DNA from: Cladocopium goreaui
Lineage: Eukaryota > Sar > Dinophyceae > Suessiales > Symbiodiniaceae
NCBI GenBank assembly: GCA_947184155.2
Contig: CAMXCT020000388.1
Location: forward strand, 194,273 to 258,272
DNA length: 64,000 nt
Direction of reading: 5' to 3'
How positions within the stretch are numbered: the stretch's first letter is position 1; each line of letters begins with the position of its first letter. A program made the position numbers and the translations under genes. This document shows, in pieces, positions 1 to 11,634 of the stretch. Below the pieces are notes generated by a model. The model saw only the letters and a list, made by a program, of their open reading frames with translations. It did not search any database and had not been told where the DNA came from.

Positions 1-290
1 GCGCCCGCCCCAACAAACTTATTTCTGAATACTTTTGCGCACGCGCGGACCCAAGGAAAAACAATTAAAAGTTTGAGCGCTGGCTGAGTAAGATGACAGT
101 CCTCAACCAAATGACACAAGTCCTGACATCCAAAAAAAACACAATGAGGCAGGCATATATAATTTACACACATATATAGGTACTGGATATGTTGTCGGTG
201 TTGTCTTTCATTTTTAACGACTATTTACTATGTCTTAATTTTTCGCCTGCCAAGCGCAAGGTTTCCAAAACATGTTGCGTGTCACACAGA

Positions 291-358
291 GAAACAACAA
301 TAGGTACGGGAGATAAGATCAGTCCTTGTGACTTATCTCCCGTACCTATTGTTGTTTC
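291..358. repeat. Perfect 27-bp inverted repeat with 14-nt loop
   Basis: Arms 291-317 and 332-358 are exact reverse complements, separated by 14 nt. Transcription of either strand would give a very stable hairpin. Confidence 0.9.
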
Positions 359-506
359 ATGCATTTTTCTTTTCATTGTTCTAGCCACAAAACTTCGCCA
401 ACGAAGATGTATGTGAAAATTTATTTGTTAGTGTTGGTGTCATTGTTTTTGTTTTACTGTTGACCTGGCGTTGACGCTATTATTGCTAACAGAGAAAAAA
501 CCAATT

Positions 507-868
507 AACTGTTGGAAGGATGGGTCGCAGCGCGCCATCCTTACATCAGGGGGAACGTTCCCCCCTGATGGTAGCCTGGGAATTCGGCAAACATCAAATT
601 GATTTACCGTTGGTGCTCTGTTCCTGAAGGGGGTTAGTTGTTCCTCTTCATCTTTGCAGATTGAAGGGATAAACTGTTGGAAGGATGGGGCGCAGCGCAC
701 CATCCTTACATCAGGGGGGAACGTTCCCCCCTGATGGTAGCCTGGGAATTCGGCAAACATCAAATTGATCTACCATTGATGTTTGCCGAATTCCCAGGCT
801 ACCATCAGGGGGGAACGTTCCCCCCTGATGTAAGGATGGTGCGCTGCACCCCAAGCTACCAACAGTTT
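507..868. repeat. Direct and inverted copies of a ~95-bp unit
   Basis: Copies at 507-603 and 672-769 are direct; 778-868 is inverted, giving a near-perfect cruciform with 672-769. Each unit carries an inner palindrome around GGGGGAACGTTCCCCC. Confidence 0.85.
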
Positions 869-1099
869 CAAGCAATTTTTGTGTAAAGTAGGGAGAACAA
901 CTGGCAAAAGTGAGGAACAACACTGTTTGAAATTTGCCAAAATATATATACAGGGCCGAGAGCTCGCCCAATCTGAAAATAAAACCGATACATGTCAATG
1001 ATATTGAAACGGCAGGGGTTTTTGTCTTTTCATTCAGCAAAATGACCAGTGTTTTCCCAGGGCCAAAATCTAAGCCAATGCAGGAACAAAAAACACAAC

Positions 1100-1935
1100 A
1101 TTCTTTAAGGGCCCATAATCTTGATAAGTTTGGCTCTTCAACATTGGGGTTCCCAAAGTGGAAGCCTCAGAATTGTCGAAAGCAAACCTCACCATCAATG
1201 TTGATAATGCTGGCTTCTCAAAATCAGGGTTCCCAAAATGGAAGCCTCAAACGATTGCTTTCGACCATTCTCAGGCTTCCATTTTGGGAACCCTAAGTTT
1301 GAGAAGTCAAAAGTATCAACGTTAAGCGCCCTTAACATTGATGATTGCTTTCCAAAATTCTGAGGCTTCCATTTTGGGAACCCTAAGTTTGCAAAATCAA
1401 CACTGTCAACGTCCAGCACCCTTAACATTGATGATTGCTTTCCAATTCTGATGCATCCATTATGGGAAGCCTAAAGTTGAAAAACCAAACTTATAAACAC
1501 TAAGCGCCCTTGATGTTGATGATGGGTTTCGACAAATCTGATGCATTCATTTTGGGAACCCTAAGTTTGCAAAGTCAAAGCTGTCAACGTTCAGCGCCCT
1601 TAACATTGATAATTGCTTTCCAATTCTGGTGCATCCATTTTGGGAACCCTACTGTTGAAAACCCAAACTTATAAACACTAAGCGCCCTTGATATTGATGC
1701 TGGCTTTGGACAGTTCTGATGCATCCATTTTGGGAACCCTAATGTTGAAAAGACAAACTTATAAACACTTAGTGCCCTTGATGTTGATGATGGTTTTCGA
1801 CAGTTCTGATGCATCCATTTTGGGAACCCTGATGTTGAAAAACCAAGCTTATCAACATTAAGCGCCCTTAGCGTTCATGATCGCTCTTGACAATTCTGAG
1901 GCTTCCATTTTGGGAACCTTAGTTTTGAGAAACCA
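1100..1935. repeat. ~90-bp tandem array with an orientation switch
   Basis: The core CCATTTTGGGAACCCT recurs with ends at about 1294, 1384, 1472, 1562, 1650, 1740, 1830 and 1920. Two inverted copies precede them. The switch is marked by a perfect 22-bp inverted repeat (1226-1247 / 1273-1294). Confidence 0.85.
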
Positions 1936-1984
1936 AACTTACAGAGAGCGAGCAAACGTGCATCATTTTGATTTTCGGAAAAGC

Positions 1985-2135
1985 AACTACTTGCAGCCAC
2001 TTGGCAGCCACTTGCTCAAGCAGCCACTTGGCAGCCACTTGGCAGGCACTTGCTGCAGCCCCTCGGGGCAAGTGTCTGCGAGTGGATGCAAGTGGCTGCT
2101 TGGGCAAGTGGCTGCAAGTGGCTGCAACTAGCTGC
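1985..2135. repeat. CAGCCACTTG/CAAGTGGCTG hairpin, copy 1
   Basis: Runs of CAGCCACTTG on the left face runs of CAAGTGGCTG on the right, around a centre near CCCCTCGGGGC. Confidence 0.85.
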
Positions 2136-2699
2136 AACTGATTGCAGCCATCTGCAGCGACGTGGCATCTTAAAAAAAAAATGATGTTGTAGACTTTACT
2201 TTTTGTTCAAGATTGTCTGTCGTAGATTGCTAGCAGCCATGCACCAGCCACTACCCCCACCGATTGAAACATAGGTATAAAAGCTGTTTCGAAGAGGAAA
2301 ACAAAGGGCCAGATTGTTTGTATTTGAGGGCCAGCGCCCACTTGCAGCCAGCGAACTTACGACTACCTGTTTAGTAATTTTTGTGGGTTGTTTAATCATC
2401 ATGATGGTTTACCTTAGTAGGTGAGTCCCAAGCGTGGTTTGTAAGTCGCCGTTTTGCGGGTCATAACATCTTTGAGTGTGTTATAACTTATAACTTTGGG
2501 TATTGAGCATTTCATCATTGATTTAAAAGGTATATTTTAACTGGCGGAGGTTCGAATTCCATCGTCATACCTATATCAAATTTTATAAACCAGGCCCTGC
2601 AGAGTTTTGAAGTCGACCATCAACAGATTGGTTGAAGGAAAATACCAATCTTAACCAGAATCTTAATCTTGTTTTTGCTGTTGTGGTTCTTGTTTTTAC

Positions 2700-3160
2700 C
2701 CGGGAAGGGCGAGAACTTGCAGCGTATCATCCAACATGTTTGAAGGTTGGGGACAAGATCTTACACCGTACAACCCAAGATAATTGAAAGTTAAGGACAG
2801 GGTCTTACACCGTAACATCCAAGATGCTGGAAAGTTAAGGAGAGGATCTTACAGAGTAGCATCAAACATGTTGGGAACTTAAGGACAAGACCTGACACCG
2901 TAGCATCAAAGGTGTTTGAAGATTAAGGGCAAGGTCTTACAGCGTGGCATCCAAGATTCAAGATGTTTGTAATTCAAGGACAGTGTTTTAGGGCATATCA
3001 TCCAAGATGTTCAAAGTTAAGGACAAGAGCTTCGAGCGTAGCGTCCAAGATGATTGAATGTCACGAGCACGATCTTACGGTGCACCGTAGCACTCAAGAT
3101 CATTGAATGTTAAGGATAAAGTCGGATAGAGTCTTACTCCATAGCAACCAAAATCATACA
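2700..3160. repeat. Degenerate ~62-bp tandem repeat, block 1
   Basis: Units share TTAAGGACAAGATCTTACA, CGTAGCATCCAAGATG and similar words. A second block of the same family lies at 3515-3805, separated by a TTG/CTG-rich microsatellite. Confidence 0.75.
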
Positions 3161-3224
3161 AAATGCTTGAGGGCTCCGGACAATCTCTTCTTGGGCAGCA
3201 TCCAGATCTTCAAAGAAATTGCTA

Positions 3225-3500
3225 TTATTTCTTTTGTTCTCGTTTTTGTTTTTGTTCTTGTCATTGCTGTTGTTATTGTTGTTATTGTTGTTATTGCTCT
3301 TGTTTTTTTTGTTATCTCGTTTTTGTTTTGTTCTTCTGGTTGTTGTTGTTGTTGTTGTTGCTGTTGCTGTTGCTGCTGCTGCTGCTGCTGGTGTTGTTGT
3401 TGTTGTTACTGTTACTGTTATTGTTACTGTTACTGTTACTGTTGTTGATCTTGTGGTTATTGCTTTTGATCTTGTTCTCGTGGTTGTGATAGTTGCTCTT
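3225..3500. repeat. TTG/CTG-rich microsatellite
   Basis: Imperfect (TTG)n, (CTG)n and TTACTG runs. The long Leu, Val or Cys frames over it are repeat artefacts. Confidence 0.9.
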
Positions 3501-3514
3501 GTTCTGGTTCTTGT

Positions 3515-4025
3515 TTGTTAAGGACAAGAACTTACAGCGTGTCATCCAACACTTTTGAGGGTTAGGGACAAGACAAACAGAATCTTAGAGCGTAACATCC
3601 AACATGTTTGAAGGTTAAGGACAAGATCTTACTTCGTAGCAACAAAGATTTGCAAGTTAAGGACCAAATCTTGCACGGTAGCAACCCGGATGATTGCAAG
3701 AACAGGCTGTGATCTGACAGCGTGGCATCAAAGCTGTTCGAAAATCAAGGGCAAGATTTTGCGGCGTAGCATCAAGGATGATCGAAAGTTAAGGACTTGT
3801 TCTTAGTTTTGTCTTTGTGGTTGTGTTCTTGTTCTTGATATTGTTATGTTTCTTGTTCTCGTTTTTGTTGTGGTTCTTGTTCTTGTTCTCCGTTTTGTTT
3901 TCCATCTTGTTCTCCTTGTTCTCATTGCTCTCCTTGTTCTATTCGTTCTTGTTCTTTGTCTTCTTCTTCTTCTTGTTCTTCTTCTTGTTGTTGTTGCTGT
4001 TCTTGTTTAGAGTTGTTTTTGCATG
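3515..4025. repeat. ~62-bp tandem repeat block 2, then TTCTTG-rich stretch
   Basis: 3515-3805 repeats the TTAAGGACAAGA...GTAGCATC units. 3800-4020 is (TTCTTG)n-like. Confidence 0.75.
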
Positions 4026-4130
4026 TTTTTGCAAGGTCTATGTCGCATAGCCCGGGACTGTCTATCACACCGGGGGGGACATTATGGACAATATCTTTAA
4101 GCCCAATACCAATACAAAGGAAAATTGCCA

Positions 4131-4350
4131 CTTGTTAGTCGTATTGTCACTTGCTCAACAGCCACTTGCAGCCACTTGCAGCTACTTGGCAGCCATTTGG
4201 CAGCCACTTGCTCAAGCAGCCACTTGCTCAAGCAGCCACTTGCAGCCACTTGCAGCCACTCGCAGACACTTGCCCCAAGTGGCTGCAGCAAGTGGCTGCA
4301 GCAAGTGGCTGCCAAGTGGCTGCTGGAGCAAGTGGCTGCCAAGTGCCTTT
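4131..4350. repeat. CAGCCACTTG/CAAGTGGCTG hairpin, copy 2
   Basis: Same family and layout as 1985-2135: CAGCCACTTG decamers left, CAAGTGGCTG right, centre near CTTGCCCCAAG. The two copies are about 2 kb apart. Confidence 0.85.
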
Positions 4351-4436
4351 TTTTTTTCATCAAATTGCGCACCTCGTGCGCCCACAATGCAGACTTATCA
4401 ACATTAAGCACGTTTTGAATTCATTGCATGCGAAAA

Positions 4437-5330
4437 TTTCAGCTGCTGGCCAGCAGCAGGATTCCTTTGCTGAGCAGCAGGTTTCAGTGACAATGGTTTT
4501 TAATGCTGAAGCACAGCAGCAGGGTTCAGCTAGAAGTCTGTTGACGTGCAAGTGCCTATCCTAACTTAAGCTGCTGGTCAGCAGCAGGGAACCCTTGCTG
4601 AACGGCAAGTTTCAAGGCAGTTGTTGGGCAACTAATGATCTTATGGTTCAATCATGGTATAAGTGGCTGGTGACACTAACTGTCTGCTGCTGTGCAGCAG
4701 CAGGGTTCAGCTGGAATTTTGCTGGCCAGCAACCGTCTAATCTTGTTTAAGCTGCTGACCAGCAGCAGGGAACCCTTGCTGAACAGCAAGTTTCCAGGCA
4801 GTTGCTGGCCAACTGATGATCTTATGGTTCAGGCATGGGATAAATGGCTGGCGCCAGTTAACTTTTTGCTGCTGCGCAGTAGCAAGGTTCAGCTAGAATC
4901 TTGCTAGCCAACCGCATCCTTTTGAAACTTGCAGCTGTCCAGCGATGGAAAACTTAGAAGCACCGTTGGCCAACAGCAGCCTTCCTTTTTAGCAACGGTT
5001 TCCTGCAGCTGTCCAGCAGCAGAAACTTCAATAGGCAACCATATGAATCACAAACATCGTAGCCATTAATGGCCAACAAGAACCTTGCTGTTCAGCAAGG
5101 GTCCCCTGTTGCTGACCAGCAGCTTAAGCCAGGTTAGACAGCGACTTTTTTAAAACCGTGCAGCCGTCCAGCAGCAGAAACTTCAATAAGTGCTTAAACC
5201 AAAAGCGTTTAAACCTTTGTTGGTCAACGAAAACCCTTGCTGTTCAGCAAGGGTTCCCTGCTGCTGACCAGCAGCTTAAACAAGATTAGACCCTGTCAGG
5301 CTTTGCATCCTTGCTGATCAGCAAGTAACT
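4437..5330. repeat. CTGCTGACCAGCAGCAG-type repeats with a 55-bp inverted pair
   Basis: Short palindromic units recur about a dozen times. 4736-4790 and 5236-5290 are near-perfect reverse complements (55 bp), so the block could fold as a 550-nt hairpin. Confidence 0.8.
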
Positions 5331-5695
5331 ATCAGCACCCAGCTCCATGATGACGAATGATCTCGGCATGCATCAGTGTTTCCATCAATGCTTGTTGATG
5401 CTTGTCGCATGTCGCCACAATGATTTCGATGGACGTCTTCCATATCTATCGATGTTGTTTTCATGGCTTCCTTTGCAAACTTTCATTTTTTGCAATGCAC
5501 TTTGTTAAGATCTATAGGCACTGTTTCATCGAGTAAGGTTTATCTGATACCACCCTTCCATGCAACCCTTTCATGTACACTGCCATTGTTTCAATTGATC
5601 CCTTTGATGATCTGCAATGTGCACCAGAGTTGCGCCCACTAAGCCTGGTGGCGCCTACCCCAGTTTTTAAATTGTTAAAGTTATCACCATGGATT

Positions 5696-6170
5696 CTATG
5701 AGTCCATGAATGGAAGTTCATGATCGTCATCATTTTCCATGGTTCCCCTGTTCCTGCTTAACAGCCAGCAAGTTTTTGCCTGCTGTCCCATCTGCTCCAG
5801 CTCTGCAAGAAGGTGTTCGCTGTACTGAGTCACTGTCTCCAACGTTGGAACTGTCTCCACCAACAATGAGCTCTTGACCAACGACAAGCGGAAGTTGAGA
5901 TCTGGGTAACTGGAAACAATTTTCCTCACCAAACGTCCCAATCCCTTCATCAAAATTGAACTGTCTGGAATTGAAACTCCAACTTCAAGGGCCCGGCGCT
6001 TCCATCTCATCCAACGTCTCAGCTGTTGGATGGCTGAACCCACGGTTGCAGCTTCCATAGGTGCTTCCAGCGCCGTCAAAATAGCGCTTCTCTCTGTCAG
6101 CCCTCCAGGTTGAAACTGCAGCATCGCACGAGACAAAATGCCCAAAGCTGTGATGGACTTCGCCGCAATT
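5696..6170 (-). pseudogene. Gag-like continuation in shifted frame
   Basis: Reading resumes in the second frame with LGILSRAMLQFQPGGL and continues through ILTALEAPMEAATVGSAIQQ to LAELEQMGQQAK. This block normally follows the MKEEV segment directly in Symbiodiniaceae gag-like proteins. After LAELEQMGQQ the match fades and a stop occurs at 5696. It is the C-terminal half of the same broken gag. Confidence 0.65.
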
Positions 6171-7442
6171 CACCTCCTCTTTCATCGTCTGCGGCAACGC
6201 ATTCAAGAGCAAGGACGAAGCCCTTCTTTCCAGCCGGGACCACTTCTTCTGCTGCAACTCTGGTGTAGGCCTTGGTGTGCTCGTCAACCTCTCAATTGGC
6301 GATAGCTTCATGTGGTGATCATACCAAGTCCTCGCTGTTGAGAGGGTCAAGTCCCACCACATCTCACTCGTTGAGCTCAAGTCTGCCATATGAGGATGCA
6401 GACAAATCACCCAATCACCAAAATCGATGGGCGCCGTCTCCGGATTCCATTCAGCAAGTTTTGGGAGATCCGCCACATAGCGCACCACTTCAATCTCATC
6501 ACCTTTTCCTTCCTCCTTGGAGATCACAATCTGTTTCTGAAGCTCCTGCATGCCCTCCATCAACTTGAGCATGATCCTCATGGACTGCTTGTCAACGCTC
6601 TCCTTTGGCCTGCTTGCTCTTTGCGGCTCCTCAGAAGACGAATCGCTCTCTGACTGTTCTTGCCGGGCTTCTGCCCCATCCTCCTGAGAAGATCTGTCTT
6701 GCCGGGCCTCTGCCCCTTCCTCCTTAGAAGGTGTTCCTTGCCGGGCACCTGCCCCTTCCTCCTTGGAAGGTCTTTCTTGCCGGGACTCTGCCCCTTCCTC
6801 CTTTTTTAACATGTTGGCTGCTTTGTCATCTGGTGTGGTAAACCTCGACGATCCCTTCTTTTCCAAGGCTTCCAACAACTCTTGACGCTCTTGACGAAGT
6901 CTTTGGTTTTCATGCTGTGCCGCACGCAACTGAACCCCTAGATGTTCTATGCCATGCTCAACTTGCATTCTCCACATGTAATCCCTTTGCCTCGCCTCAT
7001 GTTCACCTTGCTGAGATCCTACTGATTGAAGCAACCCTGTGAACCAACCTGGAACTGCTTGTCGCTCAGCTCCCCCGTGTCCATGTTCTCCAACCGCAGG
7101 ACCATTCCATGAAGCCGCAGGCGATGCAAAAGGCATCTGGTGGATCTCATGAAGTTTCACCGTCTGCTCTGGTGAAAAAAGTGGCAACATACTTTGGACC
7201 TGTCCCTCTGGTGTCACAAAGGAATGGGGACCTAGTGAAACTGGCTGTCCACTGGGTGTTGCCATCTCTTGACGCTTCTCTGGTTCTATTTCTTTTGGGG
7301 TTCCTTTTTGGCCTCTGACTGAACCCTCCTTTGACTTCTGACCCTGGCTAACTGGTTCTGTGGCTGCCCTTGGTGACCTAGAGCCCTTTGCAGCGTCTGA
7401 CCCTCGCCCTTTCTCCAACCCATCCGGTGTCCTCAAGGCCAA
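5985..7442 (-). pseudogene. Gag-like reading frame of a dinoflagellate LTR-type retroelement, frameshifted
   Basis: This 485-codon frame resembles the gag part of polyproteins abundant in Symbiodiniaceae genomes. N-terminal low-complexity sequence is followed by a charged coiled-coil stretch (residues ~170-200) and four tandem copies of a roughly 13-residue unit, (K/Q)E(E/D)GA.xRQ (residues ~215-265). The gag-like core follows, with AEWNPETAPIDFGDWV and SEMWWDLTLSTARTWYDHH (residues ~330-370) and ending near ALPQTMKEEV. The frame then breaks at 6167-6171, and the expected continuation is in another frame. The upstream part (7433-7735) is also in a different frame. No protease, reverse transcriptase, RNase H or integrase follows, and I see no LTRs. 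Homology is by recognition of the sequence pattern. Confidence 0.7.
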
Positions 7443-7735
7443 GGCTTGAGAAGCTGGTACAAGTTCTTGTCCAACCAGTTCCAGGCCTCTCTCAGCTGCA
7501 TCTCCTCTCGCCCCAAGCGCCTGTGCTGCATCGCCTTCAGCGCCCGATCACCAGCTGTCGCCGCTTGCACCGCGCCAGCCGCTGCCATCTGCCCAGCGCC
7601 AGCTGCCGCCATCTGCTCAGCGCCAGCTGCCATCATCTGCTCAGCGCCAGATCCATCGACAGCGCCGCCATCCGGTCTACGTCTACGCATCATGTCAGAA
7701 GTCTTTGGGGGTTTACACAAGCTCCTTGGGCTCAT
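7433..7735 (-). pseudogene. N-terminal gag-like segment in a third frame
   Basis: This 100-codon frame starts MSPRSLCKPPKTSD, carries repeats of GA(E/G/V)QMxAA, and ends in WNWLDKNLYQLLKP. It overlaps the main gag frame by 10 nt in a different frame. It is probably the N-terminus of the same element, separated by an indel. A start-up frame of an unrelated ORF cannot be excluded. Confidence 0.45.
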
Positions 7736-7976
7736 AACCTGTGTTTCCTGAAGCCTCCCAATGCCAACAAGTGAACCATAGTGAACCGTCCTGGAACCCT
7801 GAACAGCAACTGAGATCTCGACTCCAACCGGAAAAATAATGTTTCAACCCAAAAAACAAAACCAAGTTTCCCCAAAACTCCAAGCAGCCACCTCGCTGCC
7901 AGCTGACGCACCTTTGTGCCACTTGACATCTAAAGGGCTTCGGTCCGGCCCAGATGCAGGTTCTTCAAGATTCCTA

Positions 7977-8026
7977 GACTACACCCGGAGGGTAGTAGTC
8001 TGGACTACACCCGTTGGGTAGTAGTC
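7977..8026. repeat. Tandem pair of 24-bp palindromic units
   Basis: GACTACACCCGGAGGGTAGT and GACTACACCCGTTGGGTAGT lie side by side; each can fold on itself. Confidence 0.7.
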
Positions 8027-8072
8027 AAAGCAAAAGTGGAAGTATTTCCATTTGAGAATTGGATAAATAGGG

Positions 8073-8290
8073 ATGCATGAAATTCTCACACGCAAAACCA
8101 ATGATGCGAGACGAGACAGGTGGAAACACCAAAACGAGCATTTCGTGCGAGACTTCCTCGAATTTTCACACTTTGTAGCTTCAAAATCGACGTTTTCCTA
8201 CGAGTTTTCCTTAGAACCTGAAAATTTGCAACCTCAAAATCGATGTTTCGTGCGAGGCTTCCGTCAATTTTCAGCACATAGCACAAAATG
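8073..8290. repeat. ~80-bp degenerate tandem repeat (three units)
   Basis: Units share TTTCGTGCGAGGCTTCC, AATTTTCA and TCAAAATCGA. Confidence 0.65.
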
Positions 8291-8580
8291 CCACGCCTGC
8301 CACGGAATTTGCACCTTGTCGCCACTTGACGCAGCCCTGCCAATGCGATTTACAAAAAACACGCAACACGACACGTCTAAAGTGCTGCGCCTGCCACGAA
8401 AAATGACGATGGACACGTCCAAAGTGTTGCGCCTGCCACGAAAACTGCAACACATCTTCTGAAAACGTCGCAAAAGTATTGCGCCTGCCACGCAAAACGA
8501 CTTTCGACACGTTCCAGAACACGTCTGAATGTCACGAAGTGCCACGCCTGCCACGCGAAACGAAGCAACGACACGTCTGA
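8281..8580. repeat. GCCACGCCTGCCACG interspersed repeat, minus orientation
   Basis: The word GC(C/G)CCTGCCACG occurs five to six times with 40-50 bp spacing. The same family, inverted, is embedded in the array at 52.96-53.22 kb. I know this repeat type from Symbiodiniaceae assemblies. Confidence 0.75.
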
Positions 8581-8639
8581 AACCTCCAAAAATGACCACC
8601 TCTGCAGAACTTCCCATAGGCACGGCCATACGGTCCTCG

Positions 8640-8675
8640 CGCGAACGGTTGCGAACGGTTGCGGACGGTTGCGAC
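8640..8675. repeat. 10-bp tandem repeat GCGAACGGTT, three copies
   Basis: GCGAACGGTT GCGAACGGTT GCGGACGGTT in direct succession. Confidence 0.85.
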
Positions 8676-8799
8676 CACAAACGCAACGTCGAGCGAACAC
8701 ACCCTCAACCCCCAGACCCCCAGAGTGAAACGGGAACCCTTGCTACGCATTTGGGAAATATGGGATCAACCACATCTATATACCATAAACAAGAAACTT

Positions 8800-9370
8800 C
8801 GAGTATATATATATAACCATATCATACCATATCCATAAGCTTTGTAACAATTCTGGACTTCATACAGGGCACTCCAGCATTTGACCCCATGAGGACTTCA
8901 GCCGAGCTTCATCAAACGACTCCTCTTCAAGGGTTCTTCCCTTGCAAGGTCCAGAACGAGCTCCTTCAACTCGTCATACTTCCTGCAGCCCCCCACAGTG
9001 CGCGGCACGAAAACATGACTTGTTGATACTAAATTTATACGGTCATATACGGTCTATACGTTGAGAACATCCTTTGAAAACCGGCATCTTGGGTCTTCCC
9101 TAAAAAGATAAGGACCTTTCCTCTTAAACAGTGAGTGCAACAATAAACTTAAAGTATCATTTTATCAAGCCAGTATTGAAGAATTTGCTCCAGAATGAAA
9201 TGCTGGAGCCGTGCTTCTAGCCGTGGCTGGGGGATAACAGACCCTCCAAATCAATCTGTGTAATTTTCGCATCTCGTCACTGGGAGGGTGTTCCATTCCA
9301 TGTAGAACAGTTGGGACATTATAAAAACAACAGGTTTGAACTTGTAAAGCACATCTGTTGGCAACCACCT
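8800..9370. other. No gene recognised
   Basis: Unique-looking sequence with a short TATATATA tract at 8805-8815. Only short open frames on either strand, none with splice-like borders I trust. Confidence 0.5.
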
Positions 9371-10328
9371 AGAATCTCAGAAGACTTCCAACCCCACATC
9401 CCGCAGTAGCCAAGCAGAGCCAAAGGGCAAGTAGTACGGCTTGTAGTTCTCAGGTGCTTCTTTATGAACTGTCTTGGTAAATCCCATGGCAACGATGTGT
9501 CGGGCCCGGCTGGGCCACTGGGTGGTGCCACTTTGTCGCCACCCACTATGTGAGGAAATGGAGGGTAAGACAAGCTATTACAGAAAGAACATGGAGTAAG
9601 AATCACCATTTGATCAATAGCCGAAAAAAACCGAACGATGAAGCGTAAACAACCTTCCAGGAGCCAAACTCCACTGCGCAGAACTGCCTTTGACTTCCGT
9701 TGATGGAAACAGCTGTGGAGCATTTCTGACATGCCATGTCTAAGCCTCAGACATACATACCGACATACCCTACTGAATGCATTCACATTCAGATACAGAG
9801 ATTATTCATTATTTTCATTTGGCCGAATAACCAGGGACTCCTCCTGTGCATCTGAGAGTTCAGGAGCCAACCCTGCGACCGACAGTATTCCAAAATGTGT
9901 TGCCGCAGGATTCTGCTGAAACGTTCACCCAACATTTCGATAAGGATCGCCAAAGCATGTCAATTATGTTTGCACGTGTCACCTTAGTCATTCCGTTCCT
10001 TGGCTTCACATCAAAATCCGTCAAACTTTAGTTCCAAACATCTTGATCTTCTGGTGCCCGCGCCTTGGAACAATGGACCGCGCCACAACTAACTCCTTCT
10101 GGGTTTGCGCCAGTGTTTCTATGTCTTTCATTTTGTGACATGTTAGCCTGTTGGCCAACATACTCAACATATTTCAACATATTCTACATATATTTTACGC
10201 TCACTCAAATGGTAGCCCTCAGCATCTTAACCATATCTTAATCATGTTAATTAATCTTTAATTATCCTTCATACTTCATACTTCAGCTATCTTCAGCTGA
10301 AGATCTGCGATGCCATGGGCATTCGGGC

Positions 10329-10406
10329 CTGCAAGACGATGGTCCAAGCATCCATGGCACCCTTGGCGATCTCATTCTGGGTGGCCCCCAGAAGCGACAC
10401 CATCTC
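10329..10406 (-). CDS. Exon-like island, EMVSLLGATQNEIAKGAMDA
   Basis: Twenty-six codons, phase 0 at both ends, with acceptor AG|GAG and GC donor, the same splice rules as the kinase gene. Third codon positions are rich in G and C. No family recognised. Confidence 0.35.
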
Positions 10407-11634
10407 CTGCCACAGCCACAGGTGCCATGGGGCTCGTGTGTGTGTGTGTGCGTGCATACGAGGCAAGATTTATACAGGTTTGAACGGTTTGAGCTGATTT
10501 CTGTCGAGTTCAAACTCCAACGAATCGACAATAGTTTTCAGAACTTAGATCGTCTACTATGAGAAATTATAACCGACCCATTGAAGTTTCAGGAAAATCA
10601 CCAGTTTCAAACAAAGTCAAACGCAAGTGACCTACCTATGGAGCAATGTGTGTCAGGGAGCAAGTGATTCGATAAGAGTACTATAAGAATATGACTGCCA
10701 GAAGCAAACTGCCAGCAGCGTGCATTATGTGATATGCAACTGCAACATACTGCAACTGCAAATGTCAGTGGTCAACAGGTGGAACACCAAGACCTAAAGC
10801 ATTAACGAATTCTACGGTCATTGCAAGTCATTGGTGGTCAAAGACAGCTTATTTCTGACTGTTTGGCTGTGCAACCTCAGGTCTCCACCTCGAGCATTGG
10901 CCTCCACCTCATCGAGCACAGCCCTAGAGGCTAGGGGCCCTAAAAGATCCTAAAAGTATCTAAAAGTAGAGTTTCACGTTCTTGGTGGATGGGAGATGAT
11001 GGGAGAGGTCGCCCTCATGATACAATGAAGTCCATCAAGCCTGAAGAAGCTTCAAACTTCTTCAACTGATTGAGCACAGGCCATGGGGGCCAGCTGAATC
11101 ACCGTGAGGTAATGGCCGATGAAACGAGGTTACCATATGTTACCATCCAAACTGTTGAATGCCGCAACTGCAGGGCTCCATAGGGCTCCCCTGCTTCAAG
11201 AAAAAAACAAGTCCTTTATTCTGCAGGGTTGATGTGGCCTCAGGTGCTGAACCATCATTTCGCATACCGAGGTTCGTTCCACTTTGTTCCACCCCAAGAC
11301 ATTTCCACAACATCACGAAGCTCGAAACATCATAATCGTCCTTGATATAAAATAGCTATTTGATGCTATTTGTAATTAATCACATAACCGGCACTCATCA
11401 GCTACATTTTAGCAATGCTACGCCTGATTTTGAGCTGCCGGCCCAAGCATGGATGGCACAAAGCCTTGAAGTAATGTCACGACCTTGGGAGAGTTGGGGC
11501 AGGTGTCCAGAACCAAAGGAACTATTGCAACAGAAGAAATGCACAAAGATGTAACAAATGCCAAAAGTGAGAGCATCCAAATTACCCTCATATCACATAT
11601 TCCTTATGCAAATAGAATATGAACACTGTCATAC

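Noticed and set aside
2545..2572. GGTTCGAATTCC, resembling a tRNA T-arm
   Set aside because: No matching acceptor stem, D-arm or anticodon arm upstream.
9980..10030. A 23-nt GT...AG segment joining two open frames
   Set aside because: A longer GT...AG intron of about 110 nt fits as well, so no ultra-short intron is claimed.
9377..10140. Several alternative exon chains on the minus strand, one with a zinc-finger-like CxxC...WHH pattern
   Set aside because: All three frames are open across these GC-rich pieces and the acceptors lack the AG|G rule, so no frame could be chosen.
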